Shown in pieces: positions 32,641 to 45,239 of a stretch of DNA of 64,000 bases. The first letter of the stretch is position 1. Every line of letters starts with the position of its first letter. Made by a program: the position numbers and the translations under genes. The stretch covers positions 1,364,001 through 1,428,000 of the forward strand of contig MU008164.1 of NCBI GenBank assembly GCA_010909165.1, read 5' to 3'. Under the pieces are notes generated by a model. That model was not told where the DNA came from and searched no databases. It saw only the letters and a list, made by a program, of their open reading frames with translations. The stretch comes from Anthoceros angustus. Lineage: Eukaryota > Streptophyta > Anthocerotopsida > Anthocerotales > Anthocerotaceae.

Positions 32641-33049
32641 TGGCAGGTGCGGGCGCTAGTGCGGTGGGTTGTTTGGGGTTCTGATAGGTTGCGGTCCCTC
32701 TGGGCGGGGCCTCGCCATACGGAATGCACACTTCGTATGTCTGGTAAAGGCCAAGGACGTTTTGTCCCCAGTTCTTGGTGTTTCCTTGGCCCTAACACTC
32801 TCAAGTAGGCGCATGCAGCTACTCTCTCCTTTTTCTGCCACCAGTCTTAATCAGTTCGAGTTTTTGCCATCTGTCCTTGAGCAATTGGGGTTATTGTTCC
32901 TAAGCTAGGATCCTTCCCCCCCTCCCGAGTCTGCTAATTGTTATGTGGAGAGTTTTGTGCTCTCCCCAATGGGACAGTCCACACCTTCTATGACCCTCAA
33001 AAACACTCTCTGTTCGGTCTGCGCTTAGCTTTGTTGCGGAGTCAAGGGG

Positions 33050-33835
33050 GTGAAAACCCACATTGGGCATATGCATAAGCCTGACTTCGATTAGACTACT
33101 TGGGTGGCCCAAGTGCGTCTTGCCACCCCTACCACCTCCATTACGCAGGTGTCCAGACATCGCTCTTCCAAGGGTGCCTCTTTCATTGTGGGAATGGTTG
33201 CAGACCCAGCTAGATCACATTCTTGGGTTGTTTGAAACCCGCTCGTCATGCCTGCGGTTCTTCCACAGGCTTGTCAAACACCTCCACGACTTAGCATTCT
33301 GTCTTCCTCAAGATCGCCTTGCCCTTGACTCTCAAGGCGAGTTGGCATGGTGTCTTCTTCTGCTTGTGGTGTTTGCGTTGTTCTAGGGGTGGGGCTTCTG
33401 GCCATTGGGAGGTTGCAAGCCGTCTTCAGCGCTTTCGGTTTGCCGATTGAGCATCTCTCCAAAAGGAGGCTTTGTGTACTTCCAAGGCTCGTACAAAATT
33501 TGCACAACGGATGGAACAAGCACCGGGAAATGCAGCAAACCTACAACACTGCAAATTGTTAAGCTAAGCGGGTGAATATGGCCGCATTGCCAAGGCTCTT
33601 CACCCCCTCCCTTTGGCCCTTGCTTCGGAGGAGACCAATATTGTGGCCCTCCGAGCCCTCCATCCAACCCCGAAGGATACCATCCCCCGGACATATATGG
33701 CTATGTCTATGAGGACCCCCTCTCCTTCGATCAGGCGGCTTTTGCTCTAGCCCTTTATGGCCCTACATCTTTCATGTGTCGGGCTGGTTAGAATGGTGTT
33801 TGAACACCTCAAAGACCTTTTTCTCCCCGAAGACT
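33050..33835 (+). pseudogene. LINE-type reverse transcriptase relic, cut by an LTR
   Basis: The + strand encodes, with frame breaks, a segment with GEYGRIAKALHPLPLALASE and IVALRALHPTPKDTIP, which matches the region just before the polymerase core in a family of non-LTR reverse transcriptases. From 33465 it is nearly the same as the copies at 41726, 43248, 54266 and 62019. It stops at GAAGAC (33835), where those copies continue CCTTCTAGTGG. Confidence 0.65.
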
Positions 33836-34380
33836 GATGAGAATCATACACAAGCTCAAGCAATATGTGTTGCATTACATTCATAATAGAAAGTACATGC
33901 CTTTATGTAGGCAAGGTAGTTGCAACCAATAAGTGGTTGTAACAACTAACCAATTAAATAACTACTAAAAGAAACTACCTAGAGCCCTAAGGTAATTATT
34001 AAGTCCTAGGTGCCCTAGTGAAGAGTGCCCTAATAGTAAGCTATTTTATCACTCCCACTCACTATGAACTAGGGGTGATTTTCTGACCAAAAAGAGGTCT
34101 AGGAAAAACTAGTCTAGTAAAAACTAGTCCCTAACTAAACTTTACTTAAAGGCATAAAGTAAAACTTAAGGTAAAAACTGAAAGTAATAATCACTATTAA
34201 AATAACTCCCACTTAAGGAGAACTGAGATGAGAAACTAATAACCCAACTTCAGTAAATAGGTGGAATTAAAACTAATTAAAAGTATTTAAGCGGATTTAT
34301 ATATAGAGGAAAATCCAGAAAATACCTAATTTCCGAAAAGGAAAATCAAAAGGATAATGGATAATACCCTTCTTCCTCAA
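33836..34380 (-). mobile_element. Probable LTR end of the minus-strand copia element
   Basis: TGATGAGAATC begins abruptly where the LINE sequence stops, giving a TG terminus as expected for the 3' end of an LTR read on the minus strand. The segment is AT-rich and non-coding. A pyrimidine run CCCTTCTTCCTC at 34368-34379 would be a polypurine tract on the minus strand. I could not find the partner LTR, so the other border is a guess. Confidence 0.45.
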
Positions 34381-34650
34381 ACTTCACGACGCGATCCCGA
34401 CAACTTGGTGGTTGGTACATGTGCGTGGCGATGGCGGGAGGGTGGCTACCCGCAGCGGCGCCCAATCCCGCCCACGGAGGAGGCGCCCGTGGGGCGCCAT
34501 CGCGCCCGCCCGAGCCCGCGGCCCCTCTCGCCGCGGCCCCTCTCCGCGCGCCGTAGGCCGGGCGCCTTCCGCCGCCAATCGCCCAGGGACGCCACGCGCC
34601 GGGCGCCAAACAAAAGGAGGAGGCGCCCCTACTGCTGATGCATAGTCGTG
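34380..34650. other. GC-rich island, about 270 bp
   Basis: Very GC-rich, with runs of CGCC and CGCG and long chance frames on both strands. It lies between the putative LTR and the copia 3' flank. No motif is recognised. Confidence 0.4.
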
Positions 34651-34699
34651 TCCGCTGGTGATGAAGAGTCTCGCCTGACGCCCTTCCCGCAGCCTTTCA

Positions 34700-35786
34700 A
34701 AGAAATCCGCATTTGTCATTGATCGACCTCATCCTCGGAGGATGAAGCGAACTGCCTAAGGATCCTAGGGGACTCCAGCGAAGAGGAAAAAGTCCAAGTG
34801 TAAGATTGTCTTCATTTTCGCCATGTCTTCCTGCCATGTCTTCATTTGTGAAGCAACCGGATGTGCTCACCAAAGGGGAGGAAGCGCAGCCTAGGTGATG
34901 AGGACGTGCCCCCCCCTCAATGAATGATGCTCGCAAAATGCCCACCTCGCCAAAAGTGTTTGTAGGAAAGATTGCCCATCTTATGCTTCTAAGAAGAAGC
35001 TATGACACAAGTGGATTACAAGGATGCTAACGACTTGATGGATAAGAGGTGACACTTGTGTGGGCGTTTGCGAGCGGATGGGTGGAGACGGCATGGGGAG
35101 GATATGACAAGGAAGGGAAAAGAAAGGTGCAATATATTAAATAAGGGTTATCCAAGATTTTAAGCATCCTAATTTCTATATGAGTTTTAGGATCTATAAT
35201 AACCTAGCATAAATTTTCTGCGATTGATGCTGTAAACACATTTTGTTTCCCTAAGTGTATTAAAGACAAAAACATGGGCTATTATAAGGAATTCTACCAA
35301 AAGGTGACCGGAAAATAAAGTATACATACTCACCTTAGGTTTAAGTGAAAAGGAGATGTCCGGACTCCTATATATGTGAGGAAACTACCATCCACATGAT
35401 AAAAATAGCAAGTCTCCCATGTGAGGAATTTCCAGGACATATCAAACATATTTTCCGTAGGTGCCTTTGGTGCTAAGGGAATTTATTGTTTTAATCACAT
35501 AAATACTGCTTAAATATTATTTTTATTTTTAATATAAATATTCCAGGTTCTATGTTGGCCGTCTATGAAGAGGAAGGCGGATGACCTAAGCTATTTTGAG
35601 ATAGAAGAAGAAAAATGTTCAGAAAAATAGTAAGACAATAATTTTTGGGCTAAGATTTTAAGGTTATCTTAAATCGGCCCTAAGGCTAGGGTGAGTATTA
35701 GGTTAAAGGTTTGGACAGTGTCCATTATACCCAAACATTTCATGTGTTTCCTATGTAACTCAATTCCCAATGACTTTGTTAATAAA
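34700..35786. other. Non-coding 3' flank of the copia element
   Basis: Mostly AT-rich after 35100. No open frame of note, no tRNA and no clear repeat. It may be untranslated element DNA between RNase H and the LTR. Confidence 0.4.
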
Positions 35787-36587
35787 TCAAGCATTGTCTA
35801 AAGTTTGAACATAACTAATATTTATGGTTTGATCTTCTAACTTTTCCCTTATGTAGTGATACTCAACAGCTATATGTTTAGTTCTAGAATGAAAAGCGAT
35901 TTCGTGCAAGTGCAATGGCACCACGGCTATCACTAAACAAAGATGTAGGCTTAAGTTGAGGATGGTGAAGTTCACTCAAAACTAACTGGACCACACTATG
36001 TCTTTAGAAGCGAGGTTAGTACCTGTACTCAGTTGATGCCAAAGCTATAGTAGGTTGTTTCTTACTTGACCAGATATTGGTGCTCCTCCCAAGAGTAATA
36101 CATACCGATCTGATTTCGTGTGGGTCACAGTATCGGCATCAGCATATGCCGTTAGAGTTAATGTGTTGATAGCTGGTGTATGCTTGAACATCAGTCCTGT
36201 GTACATAGTGCCTTTAAGGTATCTAAATATACGCTTAACAGACATCCAGTGTTCACGTCCAGGATTCTCCAAGAATTGTGAGCAGGAACTGACTTCAAAA
36301 GATATATCTGGTCTCGTAAAATTACATAAATATATTAGGGTGCCAACAGCATGTCGGTATGGAACTGCTGACATTTCTAGCTTTTCTTCAGCTGTTTTGG
36401 GACTCATATCTGAGGTAAGCCTAACACCACTTGCAAAAGGTGTGGGTGCAGGCTTTGCATCCTCAAGTCCAAATTTAGCTAAACTCTCCTTAATATACTT
36501 GGTTTGAACTATACTTAGAGTCTTATTACCTCTATTTCGTATAATATTAACACCAAGTGCATATGTCATTTCTCCTAGATCGGACAT
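35787..36587 (-). pseudogene. Ty1/copia reverse transcriptase C-terminus and RNase H, broken
   Basis: The 180-codon frame at 36045-36587 has MSDLGEMTYALGVNIIRN, SIVQTKYIKESLAKFGLED, TPFASGVRL, AVGTLIYLCNFTRPDISFEV and RIFRYLKGTMYTGLM, which are copia landmarks. RNase H continues in another frame at 35787-35975 with FHSRTKHIAVEYHYIREKL. The frame change shows it is dead. It is collinear with the RT and integrase relics above it. Confidence 0.9.
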
Positions 36588-36620
36588 CTCAAATAGAGTC
36601 CTAAGCCATGCTTTAGTTTG

Positions 36621-37158
36621 CTAGGAGAGTGAGGGAGTTTGTTGCCATAAAAACATCATCAACATAAAGTAGAAGATAAAATATATCATTGCGGATATTA
36701 GGATGTACATACAAGCATCACCACGGCTTTGCTTAAATCCTCTCCCAATAAGTTGTACATGTATGGTTAAATTCCAATTCTTGCTCGATCGCTTAAGGCC
36801 ATACAAACCTTTGATGAGTCGGCATACCCAATCTTCTTTGCCTTTGACTTGTAACCCTCGGGTTGTCTCATGTATATTTCCTCTTGCGGCGCCCATACAA
36901 ATATCTTTGTCTTAACATCCATCATGTGGAGTTCAAGATCATGTTGGGCACATAAGGCAAATATCATTGAGTGTGGCAAATTTGGCTCTTGGGGCATAAG
37001 TGGCCCAAGGTATGTAATCTAGACCGAGAATTTGTGTAAAACCTCGCTACTAGGCGTGCCTTATACCTTTCTATAGAACCATCTCCTTTTCTTTTAATTT
37101 TGAATACCCATTTGCTGGTTACTATCTTCCTACCCCTAGGTGGTTTGACCAATTCCAT
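36621..37158 (-). pseudogene. Ty1/copia reverse transcriptase core, broken
   Basis: Pieces in shifting frames: RKIVTSKWVFKIKRKGDG with YKARLVA, then HDLELHMMDVKT and EEIYMRQPEGY, then CRLIKGLYGLKRSSKNWN and GFKQSRGDACMY. The catalytic YVDD is present near 36655 in a neighbouring frame (LLYVDDVFMATN). At least three frameshifts or stops prevent translation. Confidence 0.9.
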
Positions 37159-37311
37159 GTAGAGTTATTAACTAGGGAATTATATTGATCTCTGACTACC
37201 TTCCATAAGTCTTTTCGGAGAAGAGAAAGCTTGTTTTAAGGTAAGAGGTTCTTACGGGTCTATAGTTGCCTTGTAGACTTGAGAATAAAGTGATATAGGG
37301 GTATAGGATCA

Positions 37312-38327
37312 TCAAAAGCTAGGTATCCTAAAGGAGGTTCCTTCCAACTGCGGGACTGAGATAGTAGGTCGGGATCTAAGGTTGTACCTTTGTGCAGGTG
37401 CATCATCCACAGGAGCGGGATCAACGACAGGATCTGCTGGCTCCACAATGTCATCCTCCAGAGGGTCATCAAACTCATCATCATGAGTGTCAACTGGCGC
37501 CTCTGCTGGGATGTCAACATCAGGTTCGTCTGGTTGTGTTATTCCAGGTTGTGGAATGGATGCTAACTCCTCCTCCTCCTGCATAATAGGTTCAACTAAA
37601 GGAACACGAGAAGCAGGAATGGGAAATGGAGTGAAATAATCAGTATCATCAAAATAAGAAGGGTCAATGGTCTCATCAAGAGGAGGACCAAGCCTATCAG
37701 CTCCCACTGTGGGGGAAAAGAGGTAAGACTCATGAAAAGTAACACTCCGGGCGTATAAAAGTTGCCTTGTAGAAGGGTTGAACAATTTGTACCCTTTGAT
37801 ACCTTCGGTGTAGCCAATGAAAGTGTACTTTGCTTTGGGATCCAACTTCTTACGCAATGCTTTGGGAATAAAAACATATGCGGGATCCAAAAATTGAAGG
37901 TGGTCAATAGAAGGCTTCTTGCCAATGAATGCTTCATATGGAGTCATACCTTGAGCTGATGTAGGCAATCGATTCATGAGATAGGTTCTTTGTGAGGAGG
38001 GCCTCAATAAGCCTTAGATAATTTAGCTTGTACCAATAAACAACTTGTGATCTCTTGAAGGCGTAGATTCTTGTTCTCGGCTACGCCATTTTGTTGAGGA
38101 GTGTAGACAACTGTAAGTTGTTGAGCTATACCTTCAGCTCGACAAAAATCCTCAAATTCAGTAGATGTAAACTCTCCACCATTGTCGGAACGTAAGGTCT
38201 TGAGTTTGTGATCTCTAAGTCTCTCAGCCCATTTCATGTAGTCCTTGAAGAAGTGAAAGGCATCAATCTTGTTTTTCAGGATGTAGGAAAAGACAAAACG
38301 AGAGAAATCATCTGTGTATTTACACAC
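37312..38327 (-). pseudogene. Ty1/copia integrase, broken
   Basis: 38004-38327 carries YTDDFSRFVFSYILKNK, KTLRSDNGGEFTSTEF (catalytic Asp) and TPQQNGVAENKN (catalytic Glu). 37312-38007 continues out of frame with RTYLMNRLPTSAQGMTPYEA, KKPSIDHLQF, KYTFIGYTEGIKGYKLFNP and an acidic tail. One frameshift divides them near 38005. No gag is visible upstream: at 38313-38330 the sequence switches to the plus-strand LTR-like module. Confidence 0.9.
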
Positions 38328-38442
38328 ATGTTGAAGGTCTTGACCTGCTAGACTATGCTGCCTACTTCAAAGTAAAGGGCAAATCAATATACCAATAAGC
38401 TTCAAGGCTGAGAATTAATATATAAGGCCTAGCCTATCTAGG

Positions 38443-38578
38443 TGTGGAGCATGGTATGTGCTTGTATGCTAGTACCTAGAGTGCCTAGTGCATATAAGCC
38501 ATATTGTGTGGGAGTGTTGTGTTCCCTCCCATGAATAAAGGCATAACGCTTTTTCTAATACATTTTGTGGAATACACA
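38443..38578 (+). mobile_element. Short LTR-like segment, copy 1
   Basis: A 136-bp segment starting TGTGGAGCATGG and ending GGAATACACA, with TGTG/CACA ends, CATATAAG and ATGAATAAAGG inside. Five more copies lie at 39663, 50835, 52680, 59478 and 60442. At the last four, a copia RNase H reading the same way lies just upstream, which supports LTR identity. No primer-binding site is recognised. Confidence 0.5.
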
Positions 38579-38644
38579 TCCTGCTCCAAAGGAGGCGACA
38601 TTAGCTTCAAAGGAGATGGCATCTCCACTAAGAACGTTATCTTG

Positions 38645-39540
38645 CAGTGCATCATCCGAGGCGGGATCACGGCAGATCTGCTGGCTCCACAATGTCATCC
38701 TCCGGAGGGTCATCAAACTCATCATCATGAGTGTCAAGCGCCTCTGGGATGTCAACATCGTTAAATCGTTGTTGTACCAGTTGTGGAATAGATGCTAACT
38801 CCTCCTCCTCCTCCGCATAATAGGTTCAACTAAAGGAACACGAGAAGGTGAATGGGAAATGGAGTGAAATAATCAGATCATCAAAATAAGAAGGGTCAAT
38901 GGTCTCATCAAGAGGAGGACCAAGCCTATCGCTCCTGGGGAAAAGAGGTAAGACTCATGAAAAGTAACACTCGGGCGTATAAAAGTTGCCTTGTAGAAGG
39001 GTTGAACAATTTGTACCCTTTGATACCTTTGTAGCCAATGAAAGTGTACTTAGTGCTTTGGGATCCAACTTCTTACGCAATGCTTTGGGAATAAAAACAT
39101 ATGCGGGATCCAAAAATTGAAGGTGGTCAATAGAAGGCTTCTTGCCAATGAATGCTTCATATGGAGTCATACCTTGAACTGATGTAGGCAATCGATTCAT
39201 GAGATAGGTTCTTTGTGAGGAGGGCCTCGCCCAATAAGCCTTAGATAACTTAGCTTGTACCAATAAGCAACCCGTGATCTCTTGGGCGTAGATTCTTGTT
39301 CTCGGCTCGCCATTTTGTTGAGGAGTGTAGACAAGCTAAGTTGTTGAGCTATACCTTGACTCGACAAAAATCCTCAAATTCATAGATGTAAACTCTCCAC
39401 CATTGTCGGAGCGTAAGGTCTTGAGTTTGTGATCTCTAAGTCTCTCACCCATTTCATGTAGTCCTTGAAGAAGTGAAAGGCATCACTCTTGTTTTTCGGG
39501 GATGTAGGAAAAGACAAAGCGAGAGAAATCATCCGTATTT
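38645..39540 (-). pseudogene. Second copia integrase copy, broken
   Basis: A near-duplicate of 37400-38330 with many small deletions. Frame 38955-39263 has AKLSKAYWARPSSQRTYLMN and LQFLDPAYVFIPKALRKK. The DNA around 39400-39430 retains the part encoding TLRSDNGGEF. It is flanked on both sides by the plus-strand LTR-like module (38443 and 39663). Confidence 0.85.
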
Positions 39541-39662
39541 ACACACATGTTGAAGGTCTTGACACCGCTAGACTATGCTGCCTACTTCAAAGTAAAGGGC
39601 AAATCAATATACCAATAAGCTTCAAGGCTGAGAATTAATATATAAGGCCTAGCCTATCTAGG

Positions 39663-39797
39663 TGTGGAGCATGGTATGTGCTTGTATGCTAGTACCTAGA
39701 GTGCCTAGTGCATATAAGCCATATTGTGTGGGAGTGTTGTGTTCCTCCCATGAATAAAGGCATAACGCTTTTTCTAATACATTTTGTGGAATACACA
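39663..39797 (+). mobile_element. Short LTR-like segment, copy 2
   Basis: TGTGGAGC to ATACACA, 135 bp. It is followed by the flank that contains CTCCAAAGGAGGCGACATTA and runs to about 40320. The flank has open + frames (REQIVAV, LRLLSMIK) without recognised function. Confidence 0.5.
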
Positions 39798-40329
39798 TCC
39801 TGCTCCAAAGGAGGCGACATTAGCTTCAAAGGAGATGGCATCTCCACTAAGAACGTTATCTTGTGCATTGACAAAAGGTGTGGGATCGGACTCGAGTGTT
39901 CGTGAACAAATTGTGGCCGTTTACGCCTACACAATTGTCGCCAATTGGGCAAGGACAACAAGGCAGCAGCGTTAACGTTGCAATTTGGGTAGAGATTTAG
40001 CTCATGCCAATTGGGCCTCTAGCGTTGATTGTGGCAAGCTACCGATTGGTGTGCGTAATCGTAATCTAATGCATCTTCGATTATTGTCAATGATAAAATG
40101 ATTGTCAATGGTAAATGATTTTCAATGGCTATCAATTATATACATATAATAAACTTGAAACTTGTATGATGTCCGAAACACCGGTGGAGGTGTCTTAGAC
40201 TTTGCGAGATAGGGACAAAATTGTACATTCAATATCGATAATTTTGCTTCTTAATTAATCATTGTAAGAACAATGACAATTGGAGAACAATGAGATTGTC
40301 GTACTAATATTTAACTACTATACGAGCCT

Positions 40330-41040
40330 TTGGTCGCTGCCCATGCCTTCGCAATTTCAATCTTCTTTGATAACAATAGATGGCGCTTAGTACCACGACA
40401 AAGAACCCAACCACAATTGTCATGAGGAGAAATGACATGCTACATTGTGAGAGCATGAATAAGAAAAATAAGCCTCCCATGATCACAAAAATCTCAGCTA
40501 ACATTAGCACCACATGCGATACTTTGGAAAGCGTGTAGCCTTTCGAGTTCTTCCTCCAAACAACAAGATGATCAACGCTAATGCAAGAAGCACTTTGCAG
40601 CAAATCCTGTGCGATGAACACCCACGAAACTTGAATGAATCATCCAAATTTCACGGCGTGCAATAGGAACAACCAAATGAAGCCAATGGAGAACATTAGA
40701 ACAAATGGGGACCAATATCCCTTGCTCTTCCAGCTCAATGTCTTCAACACCAATGGCTTGAACACTACTCATAGTTTCATGGTCATTCCCACCACATCCA
40801 TGTATTTGATCTACTCCAACATGTGAGTGGTCCATATTCTCATCCAATGTGTTCACTCTGGATCCACCACATGAGAGAAGCAAACAATATGCACCGCCAA
40901 CTTCATATTCATGCGTAGGAAACTCACCGGGACCCCTTTGTCCCGGCGAATATTCATTTCCGACGTGGATTTGAAATCTACTATTACTTGTAAATCACTC
41001 ATGATTAAATTTCCGCCGGAATCCACGATATATATACATT
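40330..41040 (-). pseudogene. Membrane-protein gene fragment, copy 1
   Basis: The minus strand encodes, with frame breaks, DSGGNLIMSDLQVIVDFKST, NMDHSHVGVDQIHG, IELEEQGILVPICSNVLHW and then hydrophobic segments such as VLFMLSQCSMSFLLMTIVVG followed by FFVVVLSAIYCYQRRLKLRR. Two or more membrane helices are likely in the parent protein. I cannot name the family. Fuller copies are at 53340-54060 and 61090-61810, and a part is at 42760-43040. It is probably a host gene piece captured by the repeat. Confidence 0.55.
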
Positions 41041-41266
41041 TACGCTTGTTTCATGTTCACCTAGTGCCCCTTAGGATATGTGCCCACATGCGGTAGGAGC
41101 TAAGCGTGTAACGCATACAAAAGAAATCGAGGAACAAGGGACTTGACTACATGTACACAATATGTGGTCTATGCCGTCATATATAGACTTCTAGAGGCCT
41201 AATCTCTCGATAACCAAATAAATTCGTTAAAAATATTAATATAGATTAAATAATTAATAATCCAAG

Positions 41267-41488
41267 AGGAGGCTTTGTGTACTTCCAAGGCTCGCATAAA
41301 ATTTGCTGTGGATGGAACAAGCACGTAGAAATGCAGCAAACCTACAACACTACAAATTGTTAAGCTAAGCGGGTGAATATGGCCGCATTGCCAAGGCTCT
41401 TCACCCTCCCTTTGGCCCTTGCGGAGGAGACCAATATTGTGGCCCTCGAGCCCTCCATCCAACCCCAAGGATACCATCCCGGACATAT
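41267..41488 (+). pseudogene. LINE RT fragment, partial copy
   Basis: It starts AGGAGGCTTTGTGTACTTCC and is cut at GGACATATA, where the sequence jumps back into the tail of the membrane-protein module (41489-41725). Confidence 0.7.
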
Positions 41489-41725
41489 ACTATATACATT
41501 TACGCTTGTTTCATGTTCACCTAGTGCCCCTTAGGATATGTGCCCACATGCGGTAGGAGCTAAACGTAAACGCATACAAAAGAAATCGAGGAACAAGGGA
41601 CTTGACTACATGTACACAATATGTGGTCTATGCCGTCATATATAGACTTCTAGAGGCCTAATCTCTCGATAACCAAATAAATTCGTTAAAAATATTAATA
41701 TAGATTAAATAATTAATAATCCAAG

Positions 41726-42745
41726 AGGAGGCTTTGTGTACTTCCAAGGCTCGCATAAAATTTGCACAACGGATGGAACAAGCACGAGAAATGCAGCAAA
41801 CCTACAACACTACAAATTGTTAAGCTAAGCGGGTGAATATGGCGCATTGCCAAGGCTCTTCACCCTCCCTTTGGCCCTTGCTTGGAGGAGACCAATATTG
41901 TGGCCCTCGAGCCCTCCATCCAACCCCAAGGATACCATCCCGGACATATACGGCTATGTCTATGAGGACCCCTCTCCTTGATCGTGGCTTTTGCTCTAGC
42001 CCTTTATGGCCCTACATCTTTCATGTGTCGGGCTGGTTAGAATGGTGTTTGAACACCTCGAGACCTTTTTCTCCCGAAGACCCTTCTAGTGGCTTCAGGA
42101 GCTCTTCTTCTTGGGTACTCATGGCTCGGGAGAGATGCCTCATCGGATCCGCCATAAGGCCTTGCAACTAGCAGGCTAGTTGCTATGGGCTTGCCCCTCC
42201 ATTGGCGTCGCTCACTTGCGGTTGGGGAAGCCTTCATGCGGCTTCATAGCCGTACTATTACCCTCCAATGCCGTCACTTCTTCAGCAGCAGCTCAATCCC
42301 TTCAATTTGGCATTGCCACTTGCTGAGTCCGTGGTGTTTGGAGTGAAGGCATGCTTGACACCCACCCGAGTGGGTGGTCTTATAGGTGGATGTTGAGAAC
42401 GCCTTCAATGCCATCTCCACAGGCATCATCTTGAGAACTCGGGGATCTTGGCGGCATCTTGAGGAGCCTTATGCCTTTGTCCAAGCTTCTACGGAGATTC
42501 TCCACCCTTTACTATCGGCATAAGAACGTGTCATCGGATTTGCCATCTTTGTCTCGGAATTAGCCACGGTACTAGGCAAAGCGACACTCTAGGCGATGCT
42601 CTCTTCATCATCGCTCACAGGGCCATCTAGAGCGCATCCTCAACGCATGATTATCTTCTCTTTTCTTTGGCGACAACTCTCACATCCTTGGGCCTAGGGA
42701 CAAGGTCAAAATATGAGCTCTTCTCTCATGACCTTTCTTTTGGCT
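41726..42745 (+). pseudogene. LINE reverse transcriptase relic, copy
   Basis: Frame-broken pieces near 42390-42470 read DVENAFNAIS followed by WRHLEEPYAFVQAS, the fingers and palm start of a non-LTR reverse transcriptase. GPRDKVK lies at the end. The copy is cut at about 42745, where GGCTTGAA joins to the membrane-protein module. Confidence 0.75.
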
Positions 42746-43247
42746 TGAACACTACTCATAGTTTCATGGTCATTCCCACCGTCCATGTATTTGATCTACT
42801 CCAACATGTGAGTGGTCCATATTCTCATCCAATGTGTTCACTCTGGATCCACCGTGAGAGAAGCAAACAATATGCACTAACTTCATATTCATGCGTAGGA
42901 AACTCACCGGACCCCTTTGTCCCGAGCGAATATTCATTTCCGACGTGGATTTGAAATCTACTATTACTTGTAAATCACTCATGATTAAATTTCCGCCGGA
43001 ATCCACGATATATATACATTTGCACGCTTGTTTCATGTTCACCTAGTGCCCCTTAGGATATGTGCCCACATGCGGTAGGAGCTAAACGTAAACGCATACA
43101 AAAGAAATCGAGGAACAAGGGACTTGACTACATGTACACAATATGTGGTCTATGCCGTCATATATAGACTTCTAGAGGCCTAATCTCTCGATAACCAAAT
43201 AAATTCGTTAAAAATATTAATATAGATTAAATAATTAATAATCCAAG

Positions 43248-44530
43248 AGGAGGCTTTGTGTACTTCCAAGGCTCGCATAAAATTTGCACAACGGATGGAA
43301 CAAGCACGAGAAATGCAGCAAACCTACAACACTACAAATTGTTAAGCTAAGCGGGTGAATATGGCGCATTGCCAAGGCTCTTCACCCTCCCTTTGGCCCT
43401 TGCTTGGAGGAGACCAATATTGTGGCCCTCGAGCCCTCCATCCAACCCCAAGGATACCATCCCGGACATATACGGCTATGTCTATGAGGACCCCTCTCCT
43501 TCGATCAGGCTTTTGCTCTAGCCCTTTATGGCCCTACATCTTTCATGTCGGGTGGTTAGAATGGTGTTTGAACACCTCGAGACCTTTTTCTCCCAAGACC
43601 CTTCTAGTGGCTTGAGCTCTTCTTCTTGGGTACTCATGGCTCGGGAGAGATGCCTCATCGGATCGCCATATAAGGCCTTGCAACCAGGCTAGTTGCTATG
43701 GGCTTGCCTCCATTGGCGTGCGCTCACTTGCGGTTGGGGAAGCCTTCATGCGGCTTCATAGCCGTACTATTACCCTCCAATGCCGTCACTTCTTCAGCAG
43801 CTCAATCCCTTCAATTTGGCATTGCCACTTGGTGGGCAGTCCGTGGTGTTTGGAGTGAAGGCATGCCTTGACACCCACCCGAGTGGGTGGTCTTATAGGT
43901 GGATGTTGAGAACGCCTTCAATGCCATCTCCACAGGCATCATCTTGAGAACTCGGGGATGCTGGCGGCATCTTGAGGAGCCTTATGCCTTTTGTCCAAGC
44001 TTCTACGGAGATTCTCCACCCTTTACTATCGGATAAGAACGTGTCATCGGATTTGCCATCTTTGTCTCGGAATTAGCCACGGTACTAGGCAAGCGACACT
44101 CTAGGCGATGCTCTCTTCATCGCCGCTCCAGAGCGCATCTAGAGCGCATCCTCAACGCATGATTATCTTCTCTTTTCTTTGGCGACAACTCTCACATCCT
44201 TGGGCCTAGGGACAAGGTCAAGGAAGCCTTCGAGCTCTTCTCTCATGACCTTTCTTTGGTGGGCTTGAAGGTCAAACTATCTAAGTGTGTTCTTCGTGTA
44301 TGGAGATCCTCCCTACTTTGCGCTTTCTGACGAGATTGCTCGGCCTTAGGCCTCTGGATTTTGGGGATCCCCTTGGTTCCCTTGACTTCATCGGGAGCTT
44401 CCTAGACTAGGCTCTTGCGGAGGACTTGTCCCACATTCAACCTCCAGTCCCAACATCGGTGCTCTTTTCTAGAGTTGTAGTTTATCCCTCTCGACATAGC
44501 CACGATAAGGCTGTCGATTAAGGTCCTCCA
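43248..44530 (+). pseudogene. LINE reverse transcriptase relic, longer copy
   Basis: The same sequence as the previous copy but continuing through HDLSLVGLKVKLSKC to a downstream stretch ending near GGCTGTCGATTAAGG. Many small indels break every frame. It is followed by a flank with TTGATGGACTAGTTAAGTTT and TCTTGGACTAGTTAAGTTTG, a short direct repeat. Confidence 0.75.
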
Positions 44531-45100
44531 CATCCGCATAATTGCTTTTTCGGCTTGGGAGTTGCTTCTTTTGCGTTGTCGGTTCTTGAGTGCAGTCTTG
44601 ATTTTGGCTTGATGGACTAGTTAAGTTTAGCTTCTTGGACTAGTTAAGTTTGGCTTGTTGTCGCCGTGAAAGAGATGCAGGATCTTCACGTCACATGTCC
44701 GTAATCCTAATCCCTTCCTTGTGACGATGAAATCTGCGAACCTTCTTTAGCTCAAACTCACGTAAGTGTTCGTGAGAAAATAATATGGTGAATATGTCCA
44801 AAGAGCTGGTTTTCAAGAAGAATGATGTATATTGGCTTGTTTTGGGGGTCATTTTTCGCCTTTAGGAACCCAAACCCTTTTAGTGAAGAATTATAACTCT
44901 TTTCGTGGAGACATTGTTCCTCCTCTACTTCCTAGTATGGCAAAGTTTCTCATGGATACCGGTGGTCATAAGCGTTACAGTGCGGCTGTAAGGCTCACGC
45001 CATGAAGGACAACCTCGGGCGTCCATCCGTGATTATCTTCTTTTCCCATTTTCCCTTCATGACACTATTAAGATGACCAAAATCTAATTTAATTTTGTGA
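44530..45100. other. Flank module between LINE RT and kinase, copy 1
   Basis: Recurs at 55560-56100 and 63330-63880. A + strand piece near 44920-45000 reads PPLLPSMAKFLMDTGGHKRY and then AAVR. This end of the module resembles the start of the copia RNase H module (GGACAACCTCGGG). I do not recognise the source. Confidence 0.5.
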
Positions 45101-45239
45101 CTATATAGCTTTTTATCATTGTTTTATATATGATTTAAGGTTTGTTTAATTAAGATGATATTCTCCATTCTAGAGGGATGCATGTATCCATCTATATTCG
45201 TGCGTGTTACCAAATTCTCTATTTAGTTGTCTTTAAAAT

